A program made the translations under genes and the position numbers. A stretch of DNA of 60,423 nucleotides from Paenibacillus agricola (GTDB lineage Bacteria > Bacillota > Bacilli > Paenibacillales > NBRC-103111): assembly GCF_011440305.1 (NCBI RefSeq), contig NZ_JAAOIW010000026.1, forward strand, positions 1 to 60,423, written 5' to 3'. Below, piece by piece: positions 52,724-60,423 of the stretch; the stretch's first letter is position 1; each line of letters begins with the position of its first letter. The notes under the pieces were generated by a model that did no database searches, was not told where the DNA came from, and saw nothing but the letters and a program-made list of their open reading frames with translations.

Positions 52724-53500
52724 TCATGTTACGTTGATTGGACTAGCTCCGTCATGCTTGCCATAATAAAGCTCCATCAGCTCGTCACAATATTCCGTTT
52801 TATTTTTATACACAAGCAGCGGCGGCATCGTTCGCAGCTCCGGTTTGCCATCCTTATGGGCTTCGATCAGCACCATATTCGCCTCTTCGCCTGCGCGCGG
52901 ATGGACGAAGCGGATACGCTTAGGCTCCAGCTTATAATCACGCATTGCGCAAAAGATTTCCACCAGCCTGCTCGGACGGTGGACCATCGCCACCCGCCCT
53001 CCGGCGCGCACCAATTGGCTGCTTGTCCGAACGACATCCTCCAATGTGCAAAATACCTCATGCCTCGCCGCGGCCACATGCTCATTGATATTCTGCTCAC
53101 CGCCTTGGACGCGCAAATACGGCGGGTTTACAGTTACCACATCAAAGTTCCCATGGCCAAATTGGGAACTTGCCTGCTTCAAATCCCCATGTACTATTTG
53201 AATTTGCTCCTCAAGCTTATTCATAACTACATTGCGATGAGCCATATCAGCCAACCGTTCTTGGATCTCAATCCCTACTACCTTGGCTTTCGTACGGGTG
53301 CTTAACAACAAGGGGATCACTCCATTCCCCGTGCATAAATCCATAATCCTTCCCCGAGGCGGCGTATAACAAAATCGACCAAGAAGTACGGCATCCAACG
53401 AAAAGCTAAAAACCTCATCACTCTGGATAATCTTCAAATCATTCGTCAGCAGATCATCGATTCTTTCACTAGCATGCAGCGGCACTTCTGCGTTCCCCAT
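52724..53500 (-). CDS. yabB: tRNA1(Val) (adenine(37)-N6)-methyltransferase-like protein (YabB)
   Basis: Class I SAM methyltransferase: residues about 45-75 carry GRIMDLCTGNGVIPLLLSTR (motif I), and the N6-adenine catalytic motif VTVNPPYLRV follows near 127-136. The family includes E. coli TrmN6, which modifies A37 of tRNA-Val; the true RNA target in Firmicutes is not certain. 258 residues. It is upstream of rsmI in the same operon. A strong terminator for yabA precedes it, so its transcription needs read-through or a promoter within 53501-53519. Confidence 0.92.
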   Translation of the reverse strand: MGNAEVPLHASERIDDLLTNDLKIIQSDEVFSFSLDAVLLGRFCYTPPRGRIMDLCTGNGVIPLLLSTRTKAKVVGIEIQERLADMAHRNVVMNKLEEQIQIVHGDLKQASSQFGHGNFDVVTVNPPYLRVQGGEQNINEHVAAARHEVFCTLEDVVRTSSQLVRAGGRVAMVHRPSRLVEIFCAMRDYKLEPKRIRFVHPRAGEEANMVLIEAHKDGKPELRTMPPLLVYKNKTEYCDELMELYYGKHDGASPINVT

Positions 53501-53519
53501 AGGTTTCGTTCCTCTTTCT

Positions 53520-53551
53520 AAAAAAACCGTAGAGAAGCTTTCTCCCTACGG
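53520..53551 (-). terminator. Intrinsic terminator after yabA
   Basis: Minus-strand stem CCGTAG-GGAGA/TTCTC-TACGG followed by TTTTTTT. Confidence 0.88.
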
Positions 53552-53644
53552 CGGTTTATTTATTAGTTTATCACTTCATCACATACGCATCCGATTCATT
53601 GGATCGAAACTTCCTTATCTGTGCAGAAGTTCCGATACTGCTCC

Positions 53645-53998
53645 TCATTTATTTAAAAACGATAAGCAGAATAAGCAATCGCCTTCTGTCCGCAAGTGTC
53701 CATAATAAACATTACAAATATGGAAGCCCTCTTGGTACAGTCTTGTCAAATTGTCATAACCTTCCCCAGTAAGCTCTTTAGCCTGTGCAGGCGTAATCGG
53801 AGCTTGTGGAACGATAGCATCTGACGGCAAGGCGTCCATCTTCATCAGCTTGCGCAGTTGCTGATTTTCTATGCTAAGTCGCTTGTTTTCTTCTAAAAGC
53901 TCAATAATTTGCCGCTTCATCTGGCCAAGCTCACCATAGATGGAGCCCATCTGTTCTTCGATCTGCTCTATTTGCACAAATACATTTCTTTTATCCAC
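53645..53998 (-). CDS. yabA: Replication initiation control protein YabA
   Basis: Negative regulator that binds DnaA and DnaN to limit re-initiation. About 117 residues: N-terminal leucine-zipper-like coiled coil (about 1-60), a hinge rich in Pro, and a C-terminal zinc module with FHICNVYYG and DCLFCL supplying His/Cys ligands. GTG 53998 is chosen since GAGGTGG lies about 5 bases upstream; the longer frame to 54055 overlaps ricT. It follows ricT in the same order as in B. subtilis. Confidence 0.95.
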   Translation of the reverse strand: MDKRNVFVQIEQIEEQMGSIYGELGQMKRQIIELLEENKRLSIENQQLRKLMKMDALPSDAIVPQAPITPAQAKELTGEGYDNLTRLYQEGFHICNVYYGHLRTEGDCLFCLSFLNK

Positions 53999-54029
53999 AC
54001 GTCCACCTCGGGGAGAGCTTGAACTACCG

Positions 54030-54833
54030 TTAATGCTGTTCAACCGCATCATCAAAGGAAAGCTCCATCACTTTGCCCAGATCATAAACTTGAATTTTTG
54101 CGGTCCGCTCGTTCATATTCAGCGATACTACACGACCATTGCCGAGTGAAGTAATGACACTGCTGCCTACACGAGGCACGTCTTCCTTGGCACTTTCGTA
54201 ATTATCGTGCTCATACTTTAAGCAGCACATTAACCGGCCACAAAGCCCGGATATTTTCGTCGGATTTAATGATAAATTTTGATCTTTTGCCATTTTAATG
54301 GAAACCGGCTCAAAGTCACCTAGAAACGAAGAACAGCATAGTATCCGTCCACATGGACCGATACCTCCAAGCATCTTGGCTTCATCACGAACACCAATCT
54401 GCCTTAATTCAATACGCGTTCGGAACACTCCGGCTAAATCCTTTACCAGCTCTCGGAAATCCACTCTTCCTTCAGCCGTAAAGTAAAAGATAATTTTATT
54501 GCGGTCAAATGTATATTCAACATCAACCAATTTCATTCTTAGCTGATGATCCTTAATTTTTTCCTGACAGAGGGAAAAGGCATTTTTAGCTGCTGATTTG
54601 TTATCCTCTACCAGCTGTGCATCCGTAAAATCTGCAATCCTGATTACTTTTTTAAGAGGTAAAACAACATCGGACTCTTTAACTGTCCGTTTGCCTATGA
54701 CTACTTTGCCATACTCTATACCACGAGCCGTTTCGACAATAACAGCACTATCTTTATCGACTGGAAGATCTATAGGATCGAAATAATATATTTTCCCTGC
54801 TTTTTTAAAGCGTACACCCACTACCGAATACAT
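54030..54833 (-). CDS. ricT: RicT (YaaT), PSP1-domain regulator of RNase Y
   Basis: Part of the RicA-RicF-RicT complex that binds [4Fe-4S] clusters and directs RNase Y, affecting sporulation, biofilm and competence in B. subtilis. The 267 residues have the PSP1 core at about 60-145 and two Cys-rich motifs, [12 protein letters not shown] and [12 protein letters not shown], whose cysteines are the expected cluster ligands. It starts 1 bp after the holB stop, so translation is coupled to the DNA polymerase subunit gene. Confidence 0.95.
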   Translation of the reverse strand: MYSVVGVRFKKAGKIYYFDPIDLPVDKDSAVIVETARGIEYGKVVIGKRTVKESDVVLPLKKVIRIADFTDAQLVEDNKSAAKNAFSLCQEKIKDHQLRMKLVDVEYTFDRNKIIFYFTAEGRVDFRELVKDLAGVFRTRIELRQIGVRDEAKMLGGIGPCGRILCCSSFLGDFEPVSIKMAKDQNLSLNPTKISGLCGRLMCCLKYEHDNYESAKEDVPRVGSSVITSLGNGRVVSLNMNERTAKIQVYDLGKVMELSFDDAVEQH

Positions 54834-54834
54834 A

Positions 54835-55812
54835 TTACACCCCCTTCAACTGCATCAACATCTTTTCTAGCACCAGCTGCGGGTTAGCATGGAAACGAAG
54901 CCTTTTTTGCAGCTCGATCGCCAGCTCCATGCAGCGGACCCAGTGCTTCATATCATAATTCAAGGCCTGTCCGTTCATCCAATCGGTTTGGTCTGCGTAA
55001 ACCAATTCATCATGATAGCCAAGACATAACTGTACCATATCTTTAAGCCATAAAATGAGCATATCCATAAATAAAGGAAGCTGGTCGGAAAGCTCCGATT
55101 TCGCTAGCTTCTGTTGGGCTGTTAACATTGATGTTGGTAGCCGGGTCAGGCTCTCCCTTGCTAATTGTATCACTAGGCTTCTGATTTCTGCAAACCTATT
55201 TCCTAAAACCAGCTCACGTGCAGCCTCCGTCCCAGCCGCTAAACGCACTGCAGGATGTACTAGAACGGCTGGATGCCCCTCAGCCAGAAGCGTCGCTACC
55301 ATCAATTCGCGGCTTAACGGGACAAAAGGGACCCATTGCGACCGCGAGCGGATCGTCGGCAGCAAAGCATTACCGTTTTCCGTTATTAATATAGCTACTA
55401 CACGCGAGGTTGGTTCTTCCAAAAATTTCAATAAGCTATTTGCTGCTTGCACGGTCATCGTCTCGGCATTTTCCAATACATACATCTTCAGCCCCGAAAC
55501 GCCAGCACGGTAAGAAAACTGCTTTTGCAGCTCGCGGATCTGGTCGATTTTGATTGAGGCACCATCAGGTTTAAGCCAATGTAGGTCAGGATGGTTACCA
55601 TGCTCCACCTTACGGCAGTCCAGACATTCCCCACAAGCATCATCCACCCGTACTTTGCAATACAAAGCTTGGGCGAAGGCAAGCGCCATTTGTCTACGTC
55701 CCGTGCCATGCTGGCCTGTAAAAATGTAAGCATGCGACACTTTATCGGTCCGCAGGCTATTCTGTAAGATCCGTTTAACTCGTTCCTGTCCAGGTATGGA
55801 TTGAAAAGACAT
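54835..55812 (-). CDS. holB: DNA polymerase III subunit delta'
   Basis: Clamp-loader subunit. The 325 residues have an AAA+-like N domain with a Walker A-like FTGQHGTGRRQMA, a zinc module CGECLDC plus an upstream Cys, and NAETMTVQAANSLLKFLEEP with the SRC-equivalent region reading RSRSQ. As in other delta' proteins, the ATP site is degenerate, so it acts as the stator. The C-terminal domain is helical. It lies between yaaR and ricT, matching B. subtilis. Confidence 0.95.
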   Translation of the reverse strand: MSFQSIPGQERVKRILQNSLRTDKVSHAYIFTGQHGTGRRQMALAFAQALYCKVRVDDACGECLDCRKVEHGNHPDLHWLKPDGASIKIDQIRELQKQFSYRAGVSGLKMYVLENAETMTVQAANSLLKFLEEPTSRVVAILITENGNALLPTIRSRSQWVPFVPLSRELMVATLLAEGHPAVLVHPAVRLAAGTEAARELVLGNRFAEIRSLVIQLARESLTRLPTSMLTAQQKLAKSELSDQLPLFMDMLILWLKDMVQLCLGYHDELVYADQTDWMNGQALNYDMKHWVRCMELAIELQKRLRFHANPQLVLEKMLMQLKGV

Positions 55813-55867
55813 CGCGGTCTATAAAATCCTTTCCTACTAAATAATAGAATATACAAAATGATACAAT

Positions 55868-56314
55868 TTAAAAGACTAGGTTAATCAGCATGCCGCGGAT
55901 TTCACCAATTTTATTCAATATGTCAATACGCCCTTGCTCGTTCTCTAGCATTTCATCGGCAAGCGATAATAATTCCTGATCGACTTCTTCCAATAGCTTA
56001 TAGCGCTTTCCACGTCCGCGCCGATCCCAACCCCGGGTATCACGCAATTGCACACCTCGGCGTACCGTCTCTTCCAAAAACTTCATAACCAACAGCTTAT
56101 ATTGGCGAAGCTCGCGAACCGTCATGGATTTGCTTAAACGGTCCCCTTGCGTCTGAATTTCTTGCAAAATTCGTTGCAGCTGCTCTTGGTTCGCGCCTTC
56201 ATTCTGCTGGTGCATCATATCGGAAAAAGATTTCTGCTGGAGCTGTTGCGCCGCTGTATTCTCCGTACGTTGAATTTCTTTGCTAAAAGGCCGCCAGCCC
56301 GGATTAATTTTCAT
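55868..56314 (-). CDS. yaaR: YaaR-family protein (DUF327)
   Basis: A 148-residue helical protein of unknown function, always found between yaaQ and holB in sporeformers. Conserved segments: VRELRQYKLLVMKFLEETV, RGWDRRGRGKRYKLLEEVDQ and the helix ending ILNKIGEIRGMLINLVF. The Gln-rich N terminus (about 20-50) is probably disordered. No signal peptide or membrane segment. Co-transcription with darA and holB is likely from the short gaps. Confidence 0.9.
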   Translation of the reverse strand: MKINPGWRPFSKEIQRTENTAAQQLQQKSFSDMMHQQNEGANQEQLQRILQEIQTQGDRLSKSMTVRELRQYKLLVMKFLEETVRRGVQLRDTRGWDRRGRGKRYKLLEEVDQELLSLADEMLENEQGRIDILNKIGEIRGMLINLVF

Positions 56315-56374
56315 GCGGCGTCACCCCTTCTTCATTTGGGAGCAACCGAACCTTAGCTGCATTCGATTGTTCTT

Positions 56375-56707
<333 letters not shown>

Positions 56708-56894
56708 CTAAACCTCCCATAAAATATTTGACGGTCGGAACAGTGCTAGGCCCATTAAACTTGCTTAGAGCATGTATATGCGATACAATCAATAGTTTCT
56801 GCCACACTATAAATATTTGACACGGAGGTCTTCAATTCCTGCATAGCTAACGAAAGCATGCGATCTAAAACCAGTTAAATCGAGGCTTTACCTA

Positions 56895-57527
56895 CTATTT
56901 CTCTAGAAAAGCATGAATGGCCGCTTGAACCCGCTCAAATACAATCTCGATTTCCGAATTAGCCTCGATTGTGACCATTCTTTCCGAAAAACGTTCTGCG
57001 AGCAGCTGATACCCTTCACGCACCTTTTGGTGGAAACTTAGCTCCTCTAAATCAAGTCTATTAATTTCTCTTCCTTCATGGCTGTGGATCCGTTTAAGCC
57101 CCACCTCTGGATCTACATCCAGATAGATTGTTAAATCAGGAAACAACTCGTCAATCGCAAAGCGATTAATACTAAGCACCTCTTCAAACCCTAACCCCCG
57201 TGCATGGCCCTGGTAAGCTAGGCTGCTATCAATAAACCGATCGCAAATGACTACTTTTCCTGCATGCAGTGCCGGAATAATCTTTTCAACCAAATGCTGC
57301 CTTCTTGCCGCAGCGTACAAAAGAGCCTCGGTGCGCCCGTCCATCAACGTATTATGCGTATCAAGGATAACCGCCCTGATTTGTTCGGCAATCGCTATGC
57401 CTCCGGGTTCACGAGAAGTAATCACCTCGTACCCTAATCCAGATAAATAGCGCTCAAGCATCGAGACTATCGATGTTTTCCCTGAACCTTCACAGCCTTC
57501 TGTAGTGAGAAAAAATCCTTTAGGCAT
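56895..57527 (-). CDS. tmk: Thymidylate kinase
   Basis: Phosphorylates dTMP to dTDP. The 210 residues contain the P loop [13 protein letters not shown] (about 8-20), REPGG, the DR motif [15 protein letters not shown] with the LID-associated region, and [11 protein letters not shown]. Cytoplasmic, essential for DNA synthesis, here next to the clamp-loader gene group. The 116 bp upstream include an inverted repeat ACAACTTA-N10-TAAGTTGT. Confidence 0.97.
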   Translation of the reverse strand: MPKGFFLTTEGCEGSGKTSIVSMLERYLSGLGYEVITSREPGGIAIAEQIRAVILDTHNTLMDGRTEALLYAAARRQHLVEKIIPALHAGKVVICDRFIDSSLAYQGHARGLGFEEVLSINRFAIDELFPDLTIYLDVDPEVGLKRIHSHEGREINRLDLEELSFHQKVREGYQLLAERFSERMVTIEANSEIEIVFERVQAAIHAFLEK

Positions 57528-57553
57528 CTTGTATACTCCAATACTTATTGATC

Positions 57554-57579
57554 ACAACTTATATTATTGATTAAGTTGT
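57554..57579. repeat. Inverted repeat upstream of tmk
   Basis: ACAACTTA-N10-TAAGTTGT, perfect 8-bp arms, in the gap between the decarboxylase gene and tmk. There is no T tract, so it is not a typical terminator; it could be an operator. No factor is assigned. Confidence 0.4.
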
Positions 57580-57643
57580 ATCTTCTATTATATAACGTTT
57601 GCCTTATGATTACCTCAAAATTTTCAAGAAATTAGTTTAAAAC

Positions 57644-59131
57644 TTATAGATGGGGGGCGCTAAACACAGAAATCATTGCCGGCTCACCCTCAACCAACCC
57701 ATGAATGCGTGCCCCCATAGCGACTAACTGCATTAAATAGCGTGTAACTTCTGCGGAAATCCGTTCACCCGGACATAACGCTGGGATGCCCGGTGGGTAA
57801 GGTACAACCATTTCAGCGGATACCAAGCCTGCCGATTCCTCTAAAGCGACCAAGATCGCGCCTTGTTGGTAAGTTACCGATTCATCGAAGGATACAGGCT
57901 TAGACAACCCAGGCATCACTGTAGAGGAAAAGCCTCTCAAAGTATCTCCTCCACTTCCGGCAGGCTTATCCTTAATATTGCGACTAATCAATTCCAGTGC
58001 TTGAAGCAGCCTATGCACGTCCCCATCGGTTGAAGCTAAGCTAAATACCAGCAGGACAGCCTGTGGATCCGCCATTTCCACAAAACAGCCCTGGTCCTCC
58101 AAGGCGTCCTTTAATTCAAAGCCGCTTAAGCGATTGCGGGAAACTTTGAGGGTTACTTTAAAAGGGTCACTGAAAATACACACTATATCCCCGCTCATTC
58201 TAGGCTCTAGCAACATAAAATCCTTTAGCTGCTGCATTCCATGCTTGAATTTCTCGACAACGGCCAGCCCTTTGCTTAACAGCTCGCTGCCTTCCATATG
58301 CATTTGACGGCGGCTAAGGTCGAGGCTCGCCATAAGTGGATACGAGGGGCTGGAGCTTTGCAGCATGGTCAAATAGCGCTTGAGCTCCTTCCGGCCGACT
58401 AGGTCGCCTTGGACGTGCAGCATTGCTCCCATGGTCATCGCTGTCAGCAGCTTATGCGTTGACTGTACGACGCAATCAGCCCCATACGATAAGGCAGATT
58501 GCGGCAACGCTGGATGGAAGCCCAGGTGGGCTCCGTGCGCTTCATCCACCAGTAGCGGTTTCCCATGACTGTGCAATAGCTCCACGATTGCTTGTAGAGA
58601 TCCAGCTACGCCATAGTAGCTAGGCCTCGTCAAAAGCAGCCCTTTGGCTGATGGATATTCGTTCAGCGCTTCCTCCACAGCCTCCAAACGCAAACCAAGC
58701 GTCATCCCCGTTGCCGGGTCTACCTCAGGATTTATAAAAACGGCCTGTGCTCCTGCGAGTATAAGGCCATGAATGACTGATTTGTGCGCGTCCCGCTGAA
58801 CGAGCAATAGCTCACCTCTGCGGCATACACTTAATATCATTGCCAAATTTCCAACCGTACTTCCATTTACAAGAAAAAAGCTTTCCTCTGCTCCAAAGCA
58901 ATCGGCTGCCAGTTGCTGCGCCTCCAAGATCGCTTCTTCAGGATGATGCAAATCATCCAAGCCGGATATTTCCGTCAAATCCAGACGCAGTATCGTTTCA
59001 TAATAAGGTCGTGCAGCTTTGTCCAAGCCTTGTCCGGATTTATGGCCGGGTACATGCAAACTGGCATGTGGTTTCCCGGCATGTTCAACCAGCTGCTCAA
59101 ATAGTGGAGCATGGTGCTTATTCCTTTTCAT
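57644..59131 (-). CDS. yaaO: Orn/Lys/Arg decarboxylase family PLP protein (YaaO-like)
   Basis: Fold-type-I PLP enzyme of the basic amino-acid decarboxylase family. The 495 residues show HASLHVPGHKSGQG near 22-35, DLTEISGLDDLHHPEEAI, VNGSTVGNLAMI, the cofactor Asp/His in LLVDEAHGAH, and the PLP Lys in VQSTHKLLTAMTMGAML (near 235). It lacks the N-terminal wing domain of the E. coli inducible enzymes. Substrate not determined by sequence; SpeA-like arginine or lysine are options. Between gin and tmk, as yaaO is in B. subtilis. Confidence 0.92.
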   Translation of the reverse strand: MKRNKHHAPLFEQLVEHAGKPHASLHVPGHKSGQGLDKAARPYYETILRLDLTEISGLDDLHHPEEAILEAQQLAADCFGAEESFFLVNGSTVGNLAMILSVCRRGELLLVQRDAHKSVIHGLILAGAQAVFINPEVDPATGMTLGLRLEAVEEALNEYPSAKGLLLTRPSYYGVAGSLQAIVELLHSHGKPLLVDEAHGAHLGFHPALPQSALSYGADCVVQSTHKLLTAMTMGAMLHVQGDLVGRKELKRYLTMLQSSSPSYPLMASLDLSRRQMHMEGSELLSKGLAVVEKFKHGMQQLKDFMLLEPRMSGDIVCIFSDPFKVTLKVSRNRLSGFELKDALEDQGCFVEMADPQAVLLVFSLASTDGDVHRLLQALELISRNIKDKPAGSGGDTLRGFSSTVMPGLSKPVSFDESVTYQQGAILVALEESAGLVSAEMVVPYPPGIPALCPGERISAEVTRYLMQLVAMGARIHGLVEGEPAMISVFSAPHL

Positions 59132-59182
59132 CGATAGTTTCTCCTGTCAGCATATGAAAGTAATCTTCTCCATTGTAACAAA

Positions 59183-59226
59183 CAAAAAGGCTCCCACCAA
59201 CGTTTTACCGCAGGCCAGGAGCTTTC
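59183..59226 (-). terminator. Intrinsic terminator after gin
   Basis: Minus-strand GCTCC...GGAGC hairpin followed by TTTTT, 18 bp past the gin stop. Confidence 0.7.
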
Positions 59227-59243
59227 TATGCAAGGATTAAGGA

Positions 59244-59444
59244 TTATGCATGCTTTTTATAAAAGATTTGCTTCATTTGGTGGATAAAAAAAGGATATTT
59301 GGCATCCATGACGTCCGTTTGTACCATCTCATGTTCGCAGTCTTCGCAAATAAATTCGGATATAATCAGGATACCGTGTTCCTTTGTCTGTCCACAGATG
59401 ATGCAGTCTTGGGCCTCTTTTGTTTCCATATTAGCTTCTCCCAT
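59244..59444 (-). CDS. csfB: Anti-sigma-G factor Gin (CsfB)
   Basis: Small zinc-ribbon protein, 66 residues, that blocks sigma-G before engulfment ends and later sigma-E in B. subtilis. CIIC near residue 14 and CEDC near 33 form the zinc site; SEFICEDCEHEMVQTD is the family core. ATG 59444 is chosen as GAGGTG is 6 bases upstream; the frame also has GTG at 59453. First protein gene after the rRNA operon on this strand, as csfB is in B. subtilis. A sigma-F promoter is expected but I could not place one. Confidence 0.93.
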   Translation of the reverse strand: MGEANMETKEAQDCIICGQTKEHGILIISEFICEDCEHEMVQTDVMDAKYPFFIHQMKQIFYKKHA

Positions 59445-59631
59445 AAGACTCACCTCTATTCTTCTTTTCTACCAGTATGTCCTTATTCTCTTAACTTAAA
59501 CTTGGGATACTATATCTATATGAATATAGCTTATACATAGTTCCAAAGCTTAACATTTTGTGCATATTAACCGATATAAAATGAATACGAGACATCAATA
59601 GAAATCTATGAAATGGACGCGTGAGGTTATC

Positions 59632-60150
59632 ATGAAACAAAAAGAGCTTTCCAAAGAAGCCAGTCTATACCAATACCGGCTGCTGAAAAGAATCCATTAT
59701 AATTCCATCATCTTGCTAGTATACTGGGGCGTTCTAGCAATGGCGGTTATTTGGAACCTGTTTCAGTACCATCCCTACTCACTATTATTTGCTCTTGCAT
59801 CCATACCCTTGCTCCACACTCTACTTACTTATTTATATGTCACACTAAAGGAGAAACGATCGCTTGCCCATTGGAGTTTCCAGTTCCGGCTTCCTTGGTT
59901 AGGATTAACCCCTACTAACCATATCGCACTCGACAGGTTTATGAAAGCACAAATGCAAGTATTATGGATTACCATAATGATAAGCGGATGCTTTTACCCA
60001 TGGTTACCTTTAGATATCATCCTAAATCTATTAATTGTGCATGTATGGGTTTTCCTGCCACGCTTGTTTTTGTTTTTTTGCTTTCGCAAACATACGAAAA
60101 CCGGCTACTTGAAGCTGAATGAAAAAGACGCTTCCTGCTACGCACAATAA
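59632..60150 (+). CDS. Small multi-pass membrane protein, unrecognised
   Basis: About 172 residues on the plus strand, opposite to all its neighbours except abrB. Four likely membrane helices: about 26-44, 50-72, 107-124 and 127-148, with charged cytoplasmic ends and a basic stretch RKHTKTGYLK near the C terminus. GAGG lies 5 bases before ATG 59632; an upstream ATG at 59608 lacks a site. I recognise no family. It lies in the gap between gin and the 5S gene and shares the bidirectional hairpin at 60246-60289 as a terminator. Confidence 0.7.
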   Translation: MKQKELSKEASLYQYRLLKRIHYNSIILLVYWGVLAMAVIWNLFQYHPYSLLFALASIPLLHTLLTYLYVTLKEKRSLAHWSFQFRLPWLGLTPTNHIALDRFMKAQMQVLWITIMISGCFYPWLPLDIILNLLIVHVWVFLPRLFLFFCFRKHTKTGYLKLNEKDASCYAQ

Positions 60151-60245
60151 TTGGTGTTTCGGAGTCTCGAATACATAAGCTTTCCCATATTTTTCTTTTA
60201 TATTACATTTTTAGACCCCGTCTGGCTGCATTAAGAAATAAGAAA

Positions 60246-60289
60246 AGAAAGAGCCTTCTGGATATTAATCCAAAAGGCTCTTTCTTATT
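60246..60289 (-). terminator. rRNA operon terminator
   Basis: Minus-strand AGAAAGAGCCTTTTGG/CCAGAAGGCTCTTTCT hairpin followed by TTTCTTATTTC, 9 bp after 5S rRNA. Its symmetry lets it also stop the plus-strand gene before it. Confidence 0.88.
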
Positions 60290-60297
60290 CATGCAGT

Positions 60298-60415
60298 GCT
60301 TGGCAATGTCCTACTCTCCCAGAACCCTGCGGTTCAAGTACCATTGGCGCTAGAGGGCTTAACGGTCGTGTTCGAGATGGGAACGCGTGGTTCCCCTCTG
60401 CCATCATCACCAAAC
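60298..60415 (-). rRNA. rrf: 5S ribosomal RNA
   Basis: On the minus strand this is a complete 5S rRNA of about 118 bases: it begins GTTTGGTGATGATGGCAGAG, contains CACGCGTTCCCATCTCGAAC and ACGACCGTTAAGCCC, and ends GAGTAGGACATTGCCAAGC. It is the last gene of an upstream rRNA operon that extends beyond the right edge. Its maturation enzyme RNase M5 is encoded within the window. Confidence 0.97.
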
Positions 60416-60423
60416 GGCTTGCA

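Noticed and set aside
59454-59560. sigma-F promoter for csfB
   Set aside because: GTATA occurs upstream, but no matching -10 (GGnnAnAnT) at the right distance could be found.

Overview
The window looks like the origin-proximal chromosome of a spore-forming Firmicute, most likely Paenibacillus or a close relative. The evidence is the sporulation gene set (spoIIE, spoVT, spoVG, spoVC, yabP, yabQ, yabG, sspF, gin, fin), gene order collinear with the Bacillus subtilis csfB-to-lysS region, an HU gene next to yabO, greA next to lysS, and nadABC inserted between ftsH and coaX. Nearly everything is on the minus strand. On that strand the window begins just after one rRNA operon (5S at 60298-60415) and ends in the next (16S 5' end at 1-81). 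Only abrB and one small membrane-protein gene are clearly on the plus strand.

Layout in transcription order (right to left): 5S rRNA; gin, a YaaO-like PLP decarboxylase, tmk, darA, yaaR, holB, ricT, yabA, trmN6-like, rsmI; abrB on the opposite strand; an HD-domain hydrolase where B. subtilis has metS; tatD; a c-di-AMP riboswitch controlling a YabE-like wall protein; rnmV, ksgA, yabG, veg, sspF, ispE, purR, ridA, spoVG, glmU, ctc, pth/spoVC, fin, mfd, a PrsA-like lipoprotein, spoVT, a YabM-type flippase; a 13-bp tandem repeat tract; yabN(mazG), HU, rqcP, yabP, yabQ, divIC, yabR, tRNA-Met, spoIIE, yabS, yabT, tilS, hprT, ftsH; a possible structured RNA; nadA-nadB-nadC-coaX-hslO-parvulin; cysK; pabB-pabA-pabC-folP-folB-folK-yazB-dusB; greA, lysS; tandem rrn promoters; 16S rRNA.

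How it works together: the left third is biosynthetic (NAD from aspartate, cysteine, the whole p-aminobenzoate/folate branch, tRNA-Lys charging). The middle holds cell division, sporulation and envelope genes. The right holds replication, RNA modification and sporulation regulators. Many genes overlap by 1-30 bp, implying translational coupling. Several control sites can be read directly: the c-di-AMP riboswitch with its terminator, a sigma-H-type spoVG promoter, a spoIIE promoter with the 21-bp spacer typical of Spo0A-activated promoters, Spo0A boxes at abrB, a sigma-G-like sspF promoter, and doubled consensus promoters for veg and the rrn operon.

Most of this is conserved core genome. The oddest points are the 19-copy 13-bp repeat fused to the end of yabM together with a very GC-rich gene end, an attenuator-like unassigned RNA upstream of nadA, absence of prs between glmU and ctc, an AbrB whose C-terminal half is a CxxC/CxxC zinc ribbon, and Spo0A-box-like sites around the abrB/HD-hydrolase intergenic region. 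All family assignments come from reading motifs and gene order; no database search was possible.
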